Shown here: positions 24,590 through 33,953 of the stretch, piece after piece | Layout: the number at the start of each line of letters is the position of its first letter | Position numbering within the stretch: the stretch's first letter is position 1 | Source: Limnohabitans sp. 63ED37-2 | GTDB lineage: Bacteria > Pseudomonadota > Gammaproteobacteria > Burkholderiales > Burkholderiaceae_C | Direction: 5' to 3' | DNA: 64,000 bases | Assembly (NCBI RefSeq): GCF_001412535.1 | Contig: NZ_CP011774.1 | Span: forward strand, 801,501-865,500 | Notes under the pieces: model-generated | Databases searched by the model: none | Seen by the model: only the letters and a program-made list of their open reading frames with translations | What the model was told of the DNA's origin: nothing | Made by a program: the position numbers and the translations under genes

Positions 24590-25649
24590 GGCGGATTCAA
24601 GTACGAGGTGCAACAAAGATAAACCCGGTGATGGGTGGCTGAGGATGTCAAGGCATCATGGCCACTCAAACCGCCAAGTCCAAGTTGCCAGATGTACAAG
24701 CACCTCAGCCGAGAAGAACGATACCAAATTCACAGCCTCTTGAAAGCCAAACAGACCATCAGCGAGATCGCCCGTTCATTGGGCAGGAGCCGCAGCACCA
24801 TCAGCCGCGAACTCAGCCGTGGCCGCGGTCAGCGTGGCTATCGCGCCGAACAAGCCTGCGCCAAGGCTTCTGAGCGGGCACAGCGAAGCCGTAATGCCCG
24901 CCGTTTAGATTCCAAAGTCTGGTCCGATGTGGATTTCTACCTTGGCATTCAATGGAGCCCCGAGCAGATTGCAGGCAAGGTGGCGGTCAGCCATGAGAGC
25001 GTCTATTTGTATGTCTATGCGAACAAGGCTGCCGGTGGTGATTTACACACGCACCTGCGTAGCCAAAAGCCTCGGCGCAAACGCCACCTGTGCGGGCGTG
25101 ATAGACGTGGTCAGATCCCGAACCGCCGCCCGATCAGCGAGAGACCAAGCCACATTGAAGATCGCAAGCAAGTGGGCCACTGGGAAGGTGATACCGTTAT
25201 TGGCGCGGCTCACAAACAAGCCATCGTGACACTGGTAGAACGCAAGAGTGGCTTTGCTGTGCTGGCCAAAGTGCCCAACAAGTCTGCTGATTTGGTGGGC
25301 CGGGCTATTGAAGGCATGCTCAAGCCCCTGAGCTCACGGGTGAAGACCTTGACGGTAGACAACGGCAAGGAGTTTGCCGATCACCAGGCCATCGATCAGG
25401 CCCTTGGCATCCAGACTTACTTTGCCGATCCGTATTGCAGCTGGCAGCGCGGCAGCAACGAGAACTTCAATGGTTTGCTGCGCCAATACATTCCCAAGAA
25501 GAGGCGCATGGAAACTGTCACCGATGAGGAGTTGACTATGATCGAAAACAGATTGAATCACCGGCCCAGAAAGCGGCTGGGATTCAAGACACCCCACGAG
25601 GTGTTTCACGCCTCGTTAAACCGTGTTGCAGTTCGTACTTGAATCCGCC
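24590..25649 (+). mobile_element. IS30-family insertion sequence, copy 2
   Basis: 1060 bp, with the same terminal repeats as copy 1 but in opposite orientation. It is flanked by a different 3-bp duplication, AGA (24587-24589 and 25650-25652). The separate duplications show two independent insertions, not a single composite-transposon event. Confidence 0.93.
24692..25642 (+). CDS. IS30-family transposase, copy 2
   Basis: A 316-aa transposase, identical in protein sequence to the copy at 21456-22406 as far as I compared. I noticed two base differences in adjacent Lys-Arg codons (AAGAGG here, AAACGG in copy 1) that leave the protein unchanged. The HTH and the three acidic catalytic positions are all intact. 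A GTG at 24635 is an alternative start. Confidence 0.93.
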   Translation: MYKHLSREERYQIHSLLKAKQTISEIARSLGRSRSTISRELSRGRGQRGYRAEQACAKASERAQRSRNARRLDSKVWSDVDFYLGIQWSPEQIAGKVAVSHESVYLYVYANKAAGGDLHTHLRSQKPRRKRHLCGRDRRGQIPNRRPISERPSHIEDRKQVGHWEGDTVIGAAHKQAIVTLVERKSGFAVLAKVPNKSADLVGRAIEGMLKPLSSRVKTLTVDNGKEFADHQAIDQALGIQTYFADPYCSWQRGSNENFNGLLRQYIPKKRRMETVTDEELTMIENRLNHRPRKRLGFKTPHEVFHASLNRVAVRT

Positions 25650-25656
25650 AGATGTA

Positions 25657-25887
25657 TCAAGGCTTGACAGTCAGCACTTGCGCGCCTTGGTCGTACTTGA
25701 GCAGGTATTCGCTGATGCGCTCAAAAGTGGCTGTGACTGGCTTTTTGGGGCGGTCTGAGATGGCCACTTCAGCGCTGATCACTGAGCTGAACATGAGTTT
25801 TAAAAGGTTCACTTCGACCGGTTGAGCGACAAAGAATTTTTGGGCGACTTGTTTGAGTCGTTTGATGGCTGTGCCGACACTGCAGCC
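25657..25887 (-). pseudogene. Unrecognised gene remnant between IS30 and DUF1501 gene
   Basis: A 76-codon open stretch without a start codon at its head, in the same frame just after the DUF1501 stop. It reads AIKRLKQVAQKFFVAQPVE and ATFERISEYLLKYDQGAQV, with protein-like composition, and ends 5 bp before the AGA duplication of IS30 copy 2. An internal ATG would give only 45 residues. I do not recognise the family. It is most likely the end of a gene whose front was deleted, but chance coding is possible. Confidence 0.35.
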
Positions 25888-27315
25888 TCATAGGCTGAAA
25901 AACCCCAAATCGCTTTGGTCATAGCGGCTGATGTTGGGGAACAGGGTCTTGATTTCGGTCGCACTCACACCCATCCATTTGGCCAAGGTGGCGGCCAGTT
26001 GGTCGACGCTGCTGGTTGGGATCAAGCGCCCCTGACCCACATCGTTCGGGCCGTTGTTGGCCAGCAAAGGCATCTTTCCCCAAAAGCGCTGACCACGAAC
26101 GGCGCCGCCCATGATCAGGTGGTGTGACCCCCATCCGTGGTCGCTGCCATCGCCGTTGCTGGTCAGTGTGCGGCCAAAGTCGCTGGCGGTGAAGGTGGTC
26201 ACCTGGTCGGCTAAGCCCAACTCGTTCATGGCGGACTGGAAGGCGCTCAGACCATTGGCCAATTGGCCAAGCAAGCCTGGGTGTTGGGTCAGTAAAAAAT
26301 CGTGGTTGTCAAAGCCACCGATGCTGACAAAGAAAATTTGCCGCTGAGCACCCAGGGTGCTGCGTCCTGCAATCAGCCGGGCGACCATTTGCAACTGGCG
26401 TCCCAAGCTCTGTGTGGTGTCGAATGTGGCCGTGAAGGGCAAGGCGTTGGCATTGCCCAATGCGGCTTTGACAGTGGCCTGGGCGGTGATGGAGCGCGAG
26501 GCCACGCGGTTGAGTTCGGCCTCCATCCAGTGTGTGCGTGGTGCCGTGATCAAGTTGTTCAGGGCCTTGCTGCATGAGGCCGATCCAAACAGATTCGAGA
26601 CCACCCCGTTGACGGGGACTGCGCCACTGTTGCTGATCTGGTATTGAACGGCTTGGTCGCCCATCAAAAACACCGCATTGCCACTGGCGTTGATGCAGGT
26701 GAAAGTGCTGGTAGCGTTGCTCGACAAAAACAGGTCGCCGATCGCGCCCCCCCAGCCTTTGGTGGACCCTTCTACGCCACTGCTTTGCCAAAAAGACTGC
26801 TGGTCGTTGTGGCTGAACAGTTTGGGGGGCAATGGCACGGACCGGGCCAGGTATTGCGCTTTGGTGGTGGGCTCCATGAGGGTGCCCACATTGAGCAACC
26901 AACCCAGTTTGCCCGTGTCAAACAAAGACTTGAGTGGCAACAGTTCTGCCGCCATGGCCAGTTGTGTGCCATTGACGCCGGGGCCTGTCAGCGGGACTCT
27001 GGGGGTCAAAGTGGTGGCCGCCAAGCTGGCCCGTGGTGCCACCAAGCCGCCGAGGTCGGTGGTGCCCCCACGCAAGCTGGCCAAAAAGGCATGGCCTGCT
27101 GCGTCAACGGGCAGCAAGGTGCGGCCGTTGTCGTTGCCACCGTTCAAAAAGACACACACCAGCGCCTTGTAGCCGCCACGGGCATCGGCTGCAGCCGCTT
27201 CACCGATGGCAGCAAGATTCAGGGCCCAAGGCGCAGCCATGCCCACCAGGCCCAGTTGTGTGGAGCGCCGCAGGAATTCACGGCGCTGAATTTCAGGCAG
27301 TCGATTGAGTTTCAT
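25888..27315 (-). CDS. Exported DUF1501-family protein
   Basis: 475 aa. The N-terminus has a twin-arginine motif (RREFL, about residue 11) and a hydrophobic stretch ending AAAADA, so folded export by Tat is likely. The DUF1501 core begins KALVCVFLNGGNDNGRTLLP and includes FFVSIGGFDNHD and SDFGRTLTSNGDGSDHGWG, which resemble the metal-binding pattern of the alkaline-phosphatase/sulfatase superfamily. Function is not known. Members are nearly always encoded beside a DUF1800 protein, as here (7 bp apart), so they probably act as a pair in the envelope. Confidence 0.85.
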   Translation of the reverse strand: MKLNRLPEIQRREFLRRSTQLGLVGMAAPWALNLAAIGEAAAADARGGYKALVCVFLNGGNDNGRTLLPVDAAGHAFLASLRGGTTDLGGLVAPRASLAATTLTPRVPLTGPGVNGTQLAMAAELLPLKSLFDTGKLGWLLNVGTLMEPTTKAQYLARSVPLPPKLFSHNDQQSFWQSSGVEGSTKGWGGAIGDLFLSSNATSTFTCINASGNAVFLMGDQAVQYQISNSGAVPVNGVVSNLFGSASCSKALNNLITAPRTHWMEAELNRVASRSITAQATVKAALGNANALPFTATFDTTQSLGRQLQMVARLIAGRSTLGAQRQIFFVSIGGFDNHDFLLTQHPGLLGQLANGLSAFQSAMNELGLADQVTTFTASDFGRTLTSNGDGSDHGWGSHHLIMGGAVRGQRFWGKMPLLANNGPNDVGQGRLIPTSSVDQLAATLAKWMGVSATEIKTLFPNISRYDQSDLGFFSL

Positions 27316-27322
27316 GGCGGCC

Positions 27323-29068
27323 TTATTTTTGGATCAGGTATTCGGGCGCGGCCATCACCAACAAGATGGCGGCCCGCACGCGGTTGAGTTGACCTGCCGC
27401 ATTGGATGCGGCGATGGTGGCCACGGCGGTGCTCAGCTCCGACAAAGTCACGGGGTGGATGGCGCCTGCCGCGAGTCGCAAATTCAGGTGCGCCAAGAGC
27501 GCGGGTGGGTCCGTCGCCAGGCTCAGCTCGGCCGCGTAATTGGCGATGACATCGCCACTGGAGAGGCCGTTGCTGATGACCGATTGCATGAAGTTGAGGT
27601 AACCCGCCACGGTGCTTTCGTTGAGCAGCTGAAACTCGGGAGCCGTGATTTGGTTGGCGGCCAACTCGTTGCCCGGTGGGACATAGCCCGGACGAAAAAA
27701 GTTGAACACCGATGGGCTGCGCCATGGGCTTTGACCCAGGCGGGAGGCCGGGTCGCTGGTGTCACCGATGGGCCAGCGGCCTGAGATGCTGGTGATTCCG
27801 AAGGTACGCCCCCATTGGACAAAACGCTGTACCGGCTCACGCAAGCGACCCGAGGCGTTGCCCGTGGGGCTGGCGCGTGCTTCAGGGTCGAGCAAAACCG
27901 CACGCAAAGTGGCTTTCAAATCACCCCGCACGCCGCTTCCGTTGTTGTTGAAGACCGCCGCCACTCGGCCCACGTAGGCGGGGCTGGGGTGGCTCATGGT
28001 GAAGCGCTGGATGAGTTGACGCCCCATAAAAGGCCCGACGTTGGGGTGGTTGGCCAAAGTGTCCAAGGCCAAGGACAAGGCTTCGGGTCCACCCCATGAC
28101 CCTGGGATGGTGGTGCCCAAAACGGTCTTGTCGCCGCTTTGGAAGTTGGCGGCGTTGTGTTTCATGGGGCGCGTCACATGTGCGTAGTCCATGGCATCTG
28201 CGCGATCGCGTTCCCAGCCGGTGAACACGCGGGCCAGTTGGCTGATGTCCTGCGCCGAGTAGCTGTCCATGGGCTGGCCGTTGCTCAGGCGCGGCGTGCC
28301 GTCTGCGTTCAATTGCACCAAACCGATGCTGAACAGCTGCATGACCTCACGGGCATAGTTCTCATCGGGCACCCGACCGGTTCGTGTGTCTTCTTTGCGG
28401 TTGCCCAACATGTTCAGGTAGCTGCCCATGCCCACGCTGAGGGTGACCTCTTGCAAAAGCTGCCGGTAAGTGCCAAAGGCATGGCGCTCGAGCAGGTCTG
28501 CGTAATGGGCAATGCACAGGCCCCGCCATTCGATGGGCAAACCTTGCATAGAGACCACAAAAATCTCCGACAAGGCCAGTGTCATGCGTTGACGAACGGG
28601 GTCAGGACTGCTCATGAGCTTGAGCCAAATGGCGTTGTCAGCCCCCGTGAAGTTCGTCCGGTTGGCTTCTATGGCATAGCCGTTGGACACCATCCATTCG
28701 TATCGAGAGATGCCTTGCAACGGCATGGCCAATTGCGAATCCAGCCAATCGCTCAAGCCCAAGTTTCTGACCGCCGCCATCGATTCGGTGGATGCAGAAA
28801 ACCCCGATTGGCACAAGAAGCGGGCAGCCTCTGTGTCGGTCAGCACGGCGTCAAAACCGATCCCGCCTCCACTGGAGCCACCGCCGCCACACGATGCCAA
28901 CAGCAAGCCACCCGCTGCCAAGGGCATGCGCTTGAGGGCGTGTGACGCCAAGGGCAAAGAGGCGGCCGTGTCTGGAGACGTGGCCAGGGCCTCTGTTGGG
29001 GCTTCGTTGCCACCTTCCGCGCCAAGAGCGGGGAGGGCGTGTGGGTCAAGGGGATGGACGGAAATCAT
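27323..29068 (-). CDS. DUF1800-family protein, probable lipoprotein
   Basis: 581 aa. A hydrophobic run LAAGGLLLASCGGGG at about residues 50-64 looks like a lipobox followed by a glycine linker; a start nearer this run is possible, and the residues before it are unusually long for a signal peptide. The DUF1800 domain follows: ARFLCQSGFSAS, DWLDSQLAMP, RQRMTLALSEIFVVS, and the closing EFQLLNE region. It is largely helical and of unknown role. It is the first gene of a two-gene operon with the DUF1501 protein. Confidence 0.83.
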   Translation of the reverse strand: MISVHPLDPHALPALGAEGGNEAPTEALATSPDTAASLPLASHALKRMPLAAGGLLLASCGGGGSSGGGIGFDAVLTDTEAARFLCQSGFSASTESMAAVRNLGLSDWLDSQLAMPLQGISRYEWMVSNGYAIEANRTNFTGADNAIWLKLMSSPDPVRQRMTLALSEIFVVSMQGLPIEWRGLCIAHYADLLERHAFGTYRQLLQEVTLSVGMGSYLNMLGNRKEDTRTGRVPDENYAREVMQLFSIGLVQLNADGTPRLSNGQPMDSYSAQDISQLARVFTGWERDRADAMDYAHVTRPMKHNAANFQSGDKTVLGTTIPGSWGGPEALSLALDTLANHPNVGPFMGRQLIQRFTMSHPSPAYVGRVAAVFNNNGSGVRGDLKATLRAVLLDPEARASPTGNASGRLREPVQRFVQWGRTFGITSISGRWPIGDTSDPASRLGQSPWRSPSVFNFFRPGYVPPGNELAANQITAPEFQLLNESTVAGYLNFMQSVISNGLSSGDVIANYAAELSLATDPPALLAHLNLRLAAGAIHPVTLSELSTAVATIAASNAAGQLNRVRAAILLVMAAPEYLIQK

Positions 29069-29178
29069 AGGCTTTCATGTGGGCATGAACGCCTGATTTT
29101 AGTTATTTTGTAATCAATATGGTGGGTTTTGTGAGCGATCGAAATTTCCTTGCAATGAGTGCTGGGGGCCGCTTGACA

Positions 29179-32034
29179 TCAGCCCGTGTTGCGCAGCCCC
29201 GCCGCGATCCCGTTGATGCTGATGTGGATGCCGCGCTGCACACGCTCGTCGGCCAAGCCCGCCCGGTAGCGGCGGATGAGTTCGACCTGCAGGTGGTGCA
29301 GCGGGTCGATGTACGGAAAGCGGTGGCGGATCGAGCGGTCGAGCGCGGGGTTGCTGGCCAGGCGGTTTTTCTCGCCCGTGATTTGCGTGATCGCATCGGC
29401 CGTGCGGTGCCATTCGGCTTCGATGGCCGCGAAGATTTTTTTGCGCAAGCGGGCATCCTCCACCATCTCGGCGTAGCGCGAGGCCAGGGCCAGGTCGCTC
29501 TTGGCCAGCACCATGTCCATGTTGGACAGCAGGGTGCGGAAAAATGGCCACTGGCGGTACATCTTTTGCAGCAGGGCCAGGGCCGCTTTGCGCTCGGCGG
29601 CATCGGGCTTGTCCAAAAAGGCGGCCACGGCCGAGCCAAAGCCCAGCCAGCCGGGCAAGGTCAGGCGGCATTGGCCCCAGCTGAAGCCCCAGGGAATGGC
29701 CCGCAGGTCTTCGATCTTTTGCAAGGCCTTGCGCGAGGCCGGGCGCGAGCCGATGTTCAGCTGCGTCAGCTCCTTGAGCGGCGTGGACCCAAAAAAGTAG
29801 TCGGTGAAGCCAGGGGTCTCGTAGACCAACGAACGGTAGGCGGCCATGCTGGCCTCAGAAAGTTCGGCCGCGGCGTCCAGAAAGGCCCGTGTGGCGGGCT
29901 TGGTGGGTTGCAGCAAGGTGGCTTCGAGGGTGGCGGCGACCAGTGTTTCGAGGTTGCGGCGGCCAATTTCGGGGTTGGCGTATTTAGAGCCAATCACTTC
30001 GCCTTGTTCGGTCAGGCGAATTTGTCCGCGCACCGTGCCCGGGGGCTGCGCCAGGATGGCCTGGTAGCTGGGGCCACCGCCCCGGCCCACGGTGCCGCCT
30101 CGGCCGTGGAACATGCGCAAGGTGATGCCGTGGCTGCTTTTGAGTTTGTCGAACAATTCCACCAGAGCGATTTCGGCGCGGTACAGCTCCCAGTTGCTGG
30201 TGAAGATGCCACCGTCCTTGTTGCTGTCGGAATAACCCAGCATGATGTCTTGTTCGCCGCCTGAGCGGGCCACCAGCGCGGCCACGCCGGGCAGGGCATA
30301 GAAGTCGCGCATGATGGGCGCGGCATTGCGCAGGTCCTCAATCGTCTCGAACAGCGGCACCACAATCAGGTCGTTGTGCGCCTGTGCGTCCAGCGTGCCG
30401 CGCAGCAGGCCCACTTCTTTTTGCAGCAGCAGCACCTCCAGCAAGTCGCTCACGGTTTCGGTATGGCTGATGATGTAGTGCCGGATGGCCTGCCGACCGA
30501 AGCTTTGCAGCATGCGTTGCGCGGTGTCAAAAATGGCCAGCTCAGAGACCGTGTGGGCGCTGTAGTCGGCCCCAGGCACGCGCAGCGGACGTGCATCGTT
30601 CAAGAGGCCCAGCAGCAGCGCTTGTTTGGCATGTTCGTCGAGTTGGCGGTAGTTTTTTTCCACGCGTGCGGTGGTCAGCAGCTCGCCGACGACTTCTTCG
30701 TGTTGGTCCGAGCTTTGGCGCAGGTCCACCGTGGCCAGATGAAAGCCAAACACCTCGACTGCGCGGATCAGTGGGTGCAGACGTTGTGCGGCCAGGGCTT
30801 CGGCGTGGTGGCTGCGCAAAGATGTTTCGATGACCCGCAGATCGGCCAAAAACGCTTCGGGCGTGGCATAGGGGTTTTGCGGGGCCACGGCGTGGCGGGC
30901 GGCGTCACCGCCTGTGAGTTTTTTCAAGGTGGCGGCCAAGCGGGCGTACATGCCCGTGAGCGCCCGGCGGTAGGGCTCGTCTTGGCGGTGTTCATTGGTG
31001 TCGGGTGAGCGCTCGGCCAATGCCAGCATCTCGGGGCCAAAGGGCACCAGCATGGCCGACAGCGACAACTCGCTGCCCAAAAAGTGCACCTCGGTCAGGT
31101 AGTGGCGCAGCGCCACGTCGCTTTGGCGGGTCAGGGCGTGTTCCAGCGTTTGCGCGGTCACATTGGGGTTGCCGTCGCGGTCGCCACCAATCCACTGGCC
31201 CATGCGCAAAAAGCTGGCAATCGGCTGGCCGGGCAGGGCCTGTTCGATCTCGGCATAGAGTTTGGGAATCTCGCGCAAAAACGTGGCTTCGTAATAGCTC
31301 AGTGCGTTTTCGATCTCGTCGGCCACAGTGAGTTTGGTCAAGCGCAGCAAACGCGTTTGCCACAGCTGCATCACACGGGCACGGATTTGTTGTTCGTTGG
31401 CAGCCAGCTCTTTGGGGCTGAGCGCGTCTTTGGCGGCGTTCACAGCTGCAGCGCGGGCCTTGATGGCGTCGCGCTCGGTCAGCAGGTGGGCGATGTCGCG
31501 CTCGGCGTCCAAAATGCTTTGGCGTTGCACCTCGGTGGGGTGGGCGGTGAGCACGGGCGAGACGAAGCTGGTGGCCAGCATGTCGGAGATGCTGCGCGGC
31601 GTGATGCCCGCCCAGCGCAGGCGCTGCAGCGCCACGTCGATGCTGCCTTCTTGCGTGTGGCCTGCCCGCTCGTGGATGGCGCGGCGGCGGATGTGGTGGC
31701 GGTCTTCGGCCAAGTTGGCCAGGTGTGAAAAGTAGGTGAAGGCGCGGATCACACTCACGGCGCGGTCACCGGGCAGGCTTTTGAGCAGTTTTTTCAGGGC
31801 CTTGTCGGCTTCGTGGTCGGCATCGCGCCGGAAGGCCACAGAGAGTTTGCGGATTTGCTCGACCAGCTCATAGGCCTCGGGGCCTTCTTGCACCCGGATC
31901 ACGTCGCCCAAAATGCGGCCCAGCAGGCGAATGTCTTCCACTAAGGGGCGTTCGCTGTCGCGTTTTTGGTTTTTGTCGAGGGCGCTGGCGCTGCTTTTGA
32001 GTGGGGGGGTGTTTTTGGGAAGGGCCTGTTTCAT
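29179..32034 (-). CDS. ppc: Phosphoenolpyruvate carboxylase
   Basis: A 951-aa cytoplasmic enzyme that carboxylates phosphoenolpyruvate to oxaloacetate and refills the TCA cycle. The catalytic His is in VLTAHPTEVQR (about residue 165). The second signature is LGYSDSNKDGG, then FHGRGGTVGRGGGP. The C-terminus ends with GIAAGLRNTG, the conserved terminal motif. Length matches the family (880-960). It is divergent from hemC over 162 bp. Confidence 0.97.
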   Translation of the reverse strand: MKQALPKNTPPLKSSASALDKNQKRDSERPLVEDIRLLGRILGDVIRVQEGPEAYELVEQIRKLSVAFRRDADHEADKALKKLLKSLPGDRAVSVIRAFTYFSHLANLAEDRHHIRRRAIHERAGHTQEGSIDVALQRLRWAGITPRSISDMLATSFVSPVLTAHPTEVQRQSILDAERDIAHLLTERDAIKARAAAVNAAKDALSPKELAANEQQIRARVMQLWQTRLLRLTKLTVADEIENALSYYEATFLREIPKLYAEIEQALPGQPIASFLRMGQWIGGDRDGNPNVTAQTLEHALTRQSDVALRHYLTEVHFLGSELSLSAMLVPFGPEMLALAERSPDTNEHRQDEPYRRALTGMYARLAATLKKLTGGDAARHAVAPQNPYATPEAFLADLRVIETSLRSHHAEALAAQRLHPLIRAVEVFGFHLATVDLRQSSDQHEEVVGELLTTARVEKNYRQLDEHAKQALLLGLLNDARPLRVPGADYSAHTVSELAIFDTAQRMLQSFGRQAIRHYIISHTETVSDLLEVLLLQKEVGLLRGTLDAQAHNDLIVVPLFETIEDLRNAAPIMRDFYALPGVAALVARSGGEQDIMLGYSDSNKDGGIFTSNWELYRAEIALVELFDKLKSSHGITLRMFHGRGGTVGRGGGPSYQAILAQPPGTVRGQIRLTEQGEVIGSKYANPEIGRRNLETLVAATLEATLLQPTKPATRAFLDAAAELSEASMAAYRSLVYETPGFTDYFFGSTPLKELTQLNIGSRPASRKALQKIEDLRAIPWGFSWGQCRLTLPGWLGFGSAVAAFLDKPDAAERKAALALLQKMYRQWPFFRTLLSNMDMVLAKSDLALASRYAEMVEDARLRKKIFAAIEAEWHRTADAITQITGEKNRLASNPALDRSIRHRFPYIDPLHHLQVELIRRYRAGLADERVQRGIHISINGIAAGLRNTG

Positions 32035-32196
32035 GGGGTGCTGCGCTCAAGGGTGAATGCGGTGAATCGGTAGGTGGTCGACAAAGTCCAACAAGGTGTC
32101 AATTTCCCTTGACATCATGCTAGCATCGCCCAGAGAGACAAAATTACCAATTGATTTCATTTTGATGGGATCAAAAAATTTTCTAGGAAATCCGTC

Positions 32197-33114
32197 GTGA
32201 CAGAGACCCAGCAGCCCTCTATCGTCATCGCCACCCGTGAAAGCCGTTTGGCTTTGTGGCAGGCCGAACATGTCAAATCTTTGCTCGAGGGGCTTGGCTG
32301 CACGGTCAAGTTGCTGGGCATGACGACCCAAGGCGACCAAATCTTGGACCGAAGCCTGTCCAAAGTGGGTGGCAAGGGCCTGTTCGTCAAGGAACTGGAA
32401 GTCGCGCTGCAAGAGGGACACGCCGACATCGCGGTGCACTCCCTCAAAGATGTGCCGATGGACATGCCCGAGGGCTTTGAGCTCGCCTGTGTGATGGAGC
32501 GCGAAGACCCCCGCGACGCTTGGGTGTCGTCGCAATACGCCCGCCTGGAAGACTTGCCGCCAGGTGCGGTGGTGGGCACATCGAGCCTGCGCCGCACGGT
32601 GCTGCTGCGGGCGCTGCGTCCCGACTTGAAGATTGAGCCCCTGCGCGGCAACCTGGACACTCGCCTGCGCAAACTCGATGAAGGCCAGTACGCGGGCATT
32701 GTGCTGGCGGCAGCGGGCCTCAAGCGTCTGGAGATGAGCGAACGGATTCGCCACATTTTTGAAACCGATCAAATGTTGCCCGCCGCAGGGCAGGGCGCTT
32801 TGGGCATTGAAATTCGCAGCGACCGGGCCGATTTGCGTGCCTTGCTCGCGCAACTGGCCGATGCCCCCTCTTGGCGGCGCGTGGCGGCCGAGCGGGCGGT
32901 GAGCCGCGCCATGGGGGGCAGCTGCTCCATGCCTTTGGCCGCGCACGCGACCATCGAGGGCGGTGTGCTCAAGCTGCAAGCGGCCTGGGGCGACCCGGAA
33001 GGCGCGACCACCTTGGTCACGGCCGACGCACAAGCCAGCACCGATGGCTTGCAAGCCGCCGAGGCGCTGGGCCTGAGCGTGGCGCAAGCTTTGCGCGACG
33101 GCGGAGCGCATTGA
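32197..33114 (+). CDS. hemC: Porphobilinogen deaminase (hydroxymethylbilane synthase)
   Basis: A 305-aa enzyme that links four porphobilinogen units into hydroxymethylbilane for heme synthesis. IATRESRLALWQAEHV, SLKDVPMD and GTSSLRR are family blocks. The dipyrromethane cofactor Cys is in GGSCSMPLAA (near residue 245). The start is GTG, with TAGGA upstream. It heads the hemC-hemD-hemX-hemY operon; hemD starts 14 bp after. Confidence 0.96.
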   Translation: MTETQQPSIVIATRESRLALWQAEHVKSLLEGLGCTVKLLGMTTQGDQILDRSLSKVGGKGLFVKELEVALQEGHADIAVHSLKDVPMDMPEGFELACVMEREDPRDAWVSSQYARLEDLPPGAVVGTSSLRRTVLLRALRPDLKIEPLRGNLDTRLRKLDEGQYAGIVLAAAGLKRLEMSERIRHIFETDQMLPAAGQGALGIEIRSDRADLRALLAQLADAPSWRRVAAERAVSRAMGGSCSMPLAAHATIEGGVLKLQAAWGDPEGATTLVTADAQASTDGLQAAEALGLSVAQALRDGGAH

Positions 33115-33128
33115 GGTCTGGCGCTGAC

Positions 33129-33953
33129 ATGGCGCTGGCGTCTGACACGTCTGTTTCTGCTGCTCCTTGGCGGGTGATCGTGACCCGACCCGGGCGTGAG
33201 GCCCAGGCCTGGGCCGATGCTTTGTTGGCACGCGGTGTGCCTTGCGATGCCTTGCCCTTGATCGAGATTGCCGCTTTGCCAAACCCCAACGATCTGGAGC
33301 AGGCGTGGCGTGACCTTCCTCGGCATATGGCGCTGATGTTTGTCAGTGCCAATGCGGTGCGTTTTTTCATGGCGGCCCGGCCAACAAACCAGCCGATGCC
33401 CAGCTGCCGCGCTTGGTCGACCGGCCCCGGCACCCGTGCCGCTTTGCTGGCGGCTGGCTGGCCTGAGGCGCTGATCGACTCGCCGGGTGAAGACGCGCCC
33501 CAGTTCGATTCGGAAGCCCTGTGGGACTTGGTGGCGCACCGGGTGCAGGCGTCGGTCGCCTCAACGCCGACCAAGCCTTCTGTGTTGATCGTGCGTGGTG
33601 CCGATGCCCGGGGGCAACTCGCGGGGCGCGACTGGTTGGCGCACCAGCTCGAGAACGCGGGTCTGGAGGTCTTGCAAGCCGTTGCCTATGTGCGTCAGGC
33701 CCCCGTGTTGACCCCAGCGCAGCAAAGCCTGGCGCTGCAGGCTGTGGCCGACGGCAGTGCTTGGCTGTTCAGCAGTTCAGAGGCGGCGCAGCACCTTTTG
33801 TTGGCCTGCCCCGACCTGCCTTTGACGCAGGCGCGGGCGCTGGCCACGCACCCCCGCATTGCGCAGCGCCTGCAGGCGTCCGGCTGGGGGCGGGTCGATC
33901 TGGTGCCAGCGGGCGTGGATGCTCAGGCCCAGTCGATAAAATCGCTCACATGA
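33129..33953 (+). CDS. hemD: Uroporphyrinogen-III synthase
   Basis: A 274-aa enzyme that closes the linear tetrapyrrole with inversion of ring D. Sequence conservation is low in this family; WRVIVTRPGREAQAW near the N-terminus and VLIVRGADARGQL mid-way are typical, and the position between hemC and hemX supports the call. The ATG at 33129 begins a normal-length protein; the open frame runs further back within hemC. The stop overlaps the hemX start (ATGA). Confidence 0.9.
   Translation: MALASDTSVSAAPWRVIVTRPGREAQAWADALLARGVPCDALPLIEIAALPNPNDLEQAWRDLPRHMALMFVSANAVRFFMAARPTNQPMPSCRAWSTGPGTRAALLAAGWPEALIDSPGEDAPQFDSEALWDLVAHRVQASVASTPTKPSVLIVRGADARGQLAGRDWLAHQLENAGLEVLQAVAYVRQAPVLTPAQQSLALQAVADGSAWLFSSSEAAQHLLLACPDLPLTQARALATHPRIAQRLQASGWGRVDLVPAGVDAQAQSIKSLT

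Noticed and set aside
24658..24873. Small 71-aa frame overlapping the IS30 transposase start
   Set aside because: No evidence for a frameshift product; IS30 elements use a single transposase frame.
21449..25649. Composite transposon formed by the two IS30 copies
   Set aside because: Each copy has its own distinct 3-bp target duplication, so they inserted separately.
29119..30264. Long plus-strand open frame (381 aa) opposite ppc
   Set aside because: It is antisense to a highly conserved enzyme, has no recognisable domain and is explained by GC-rich codon bias.
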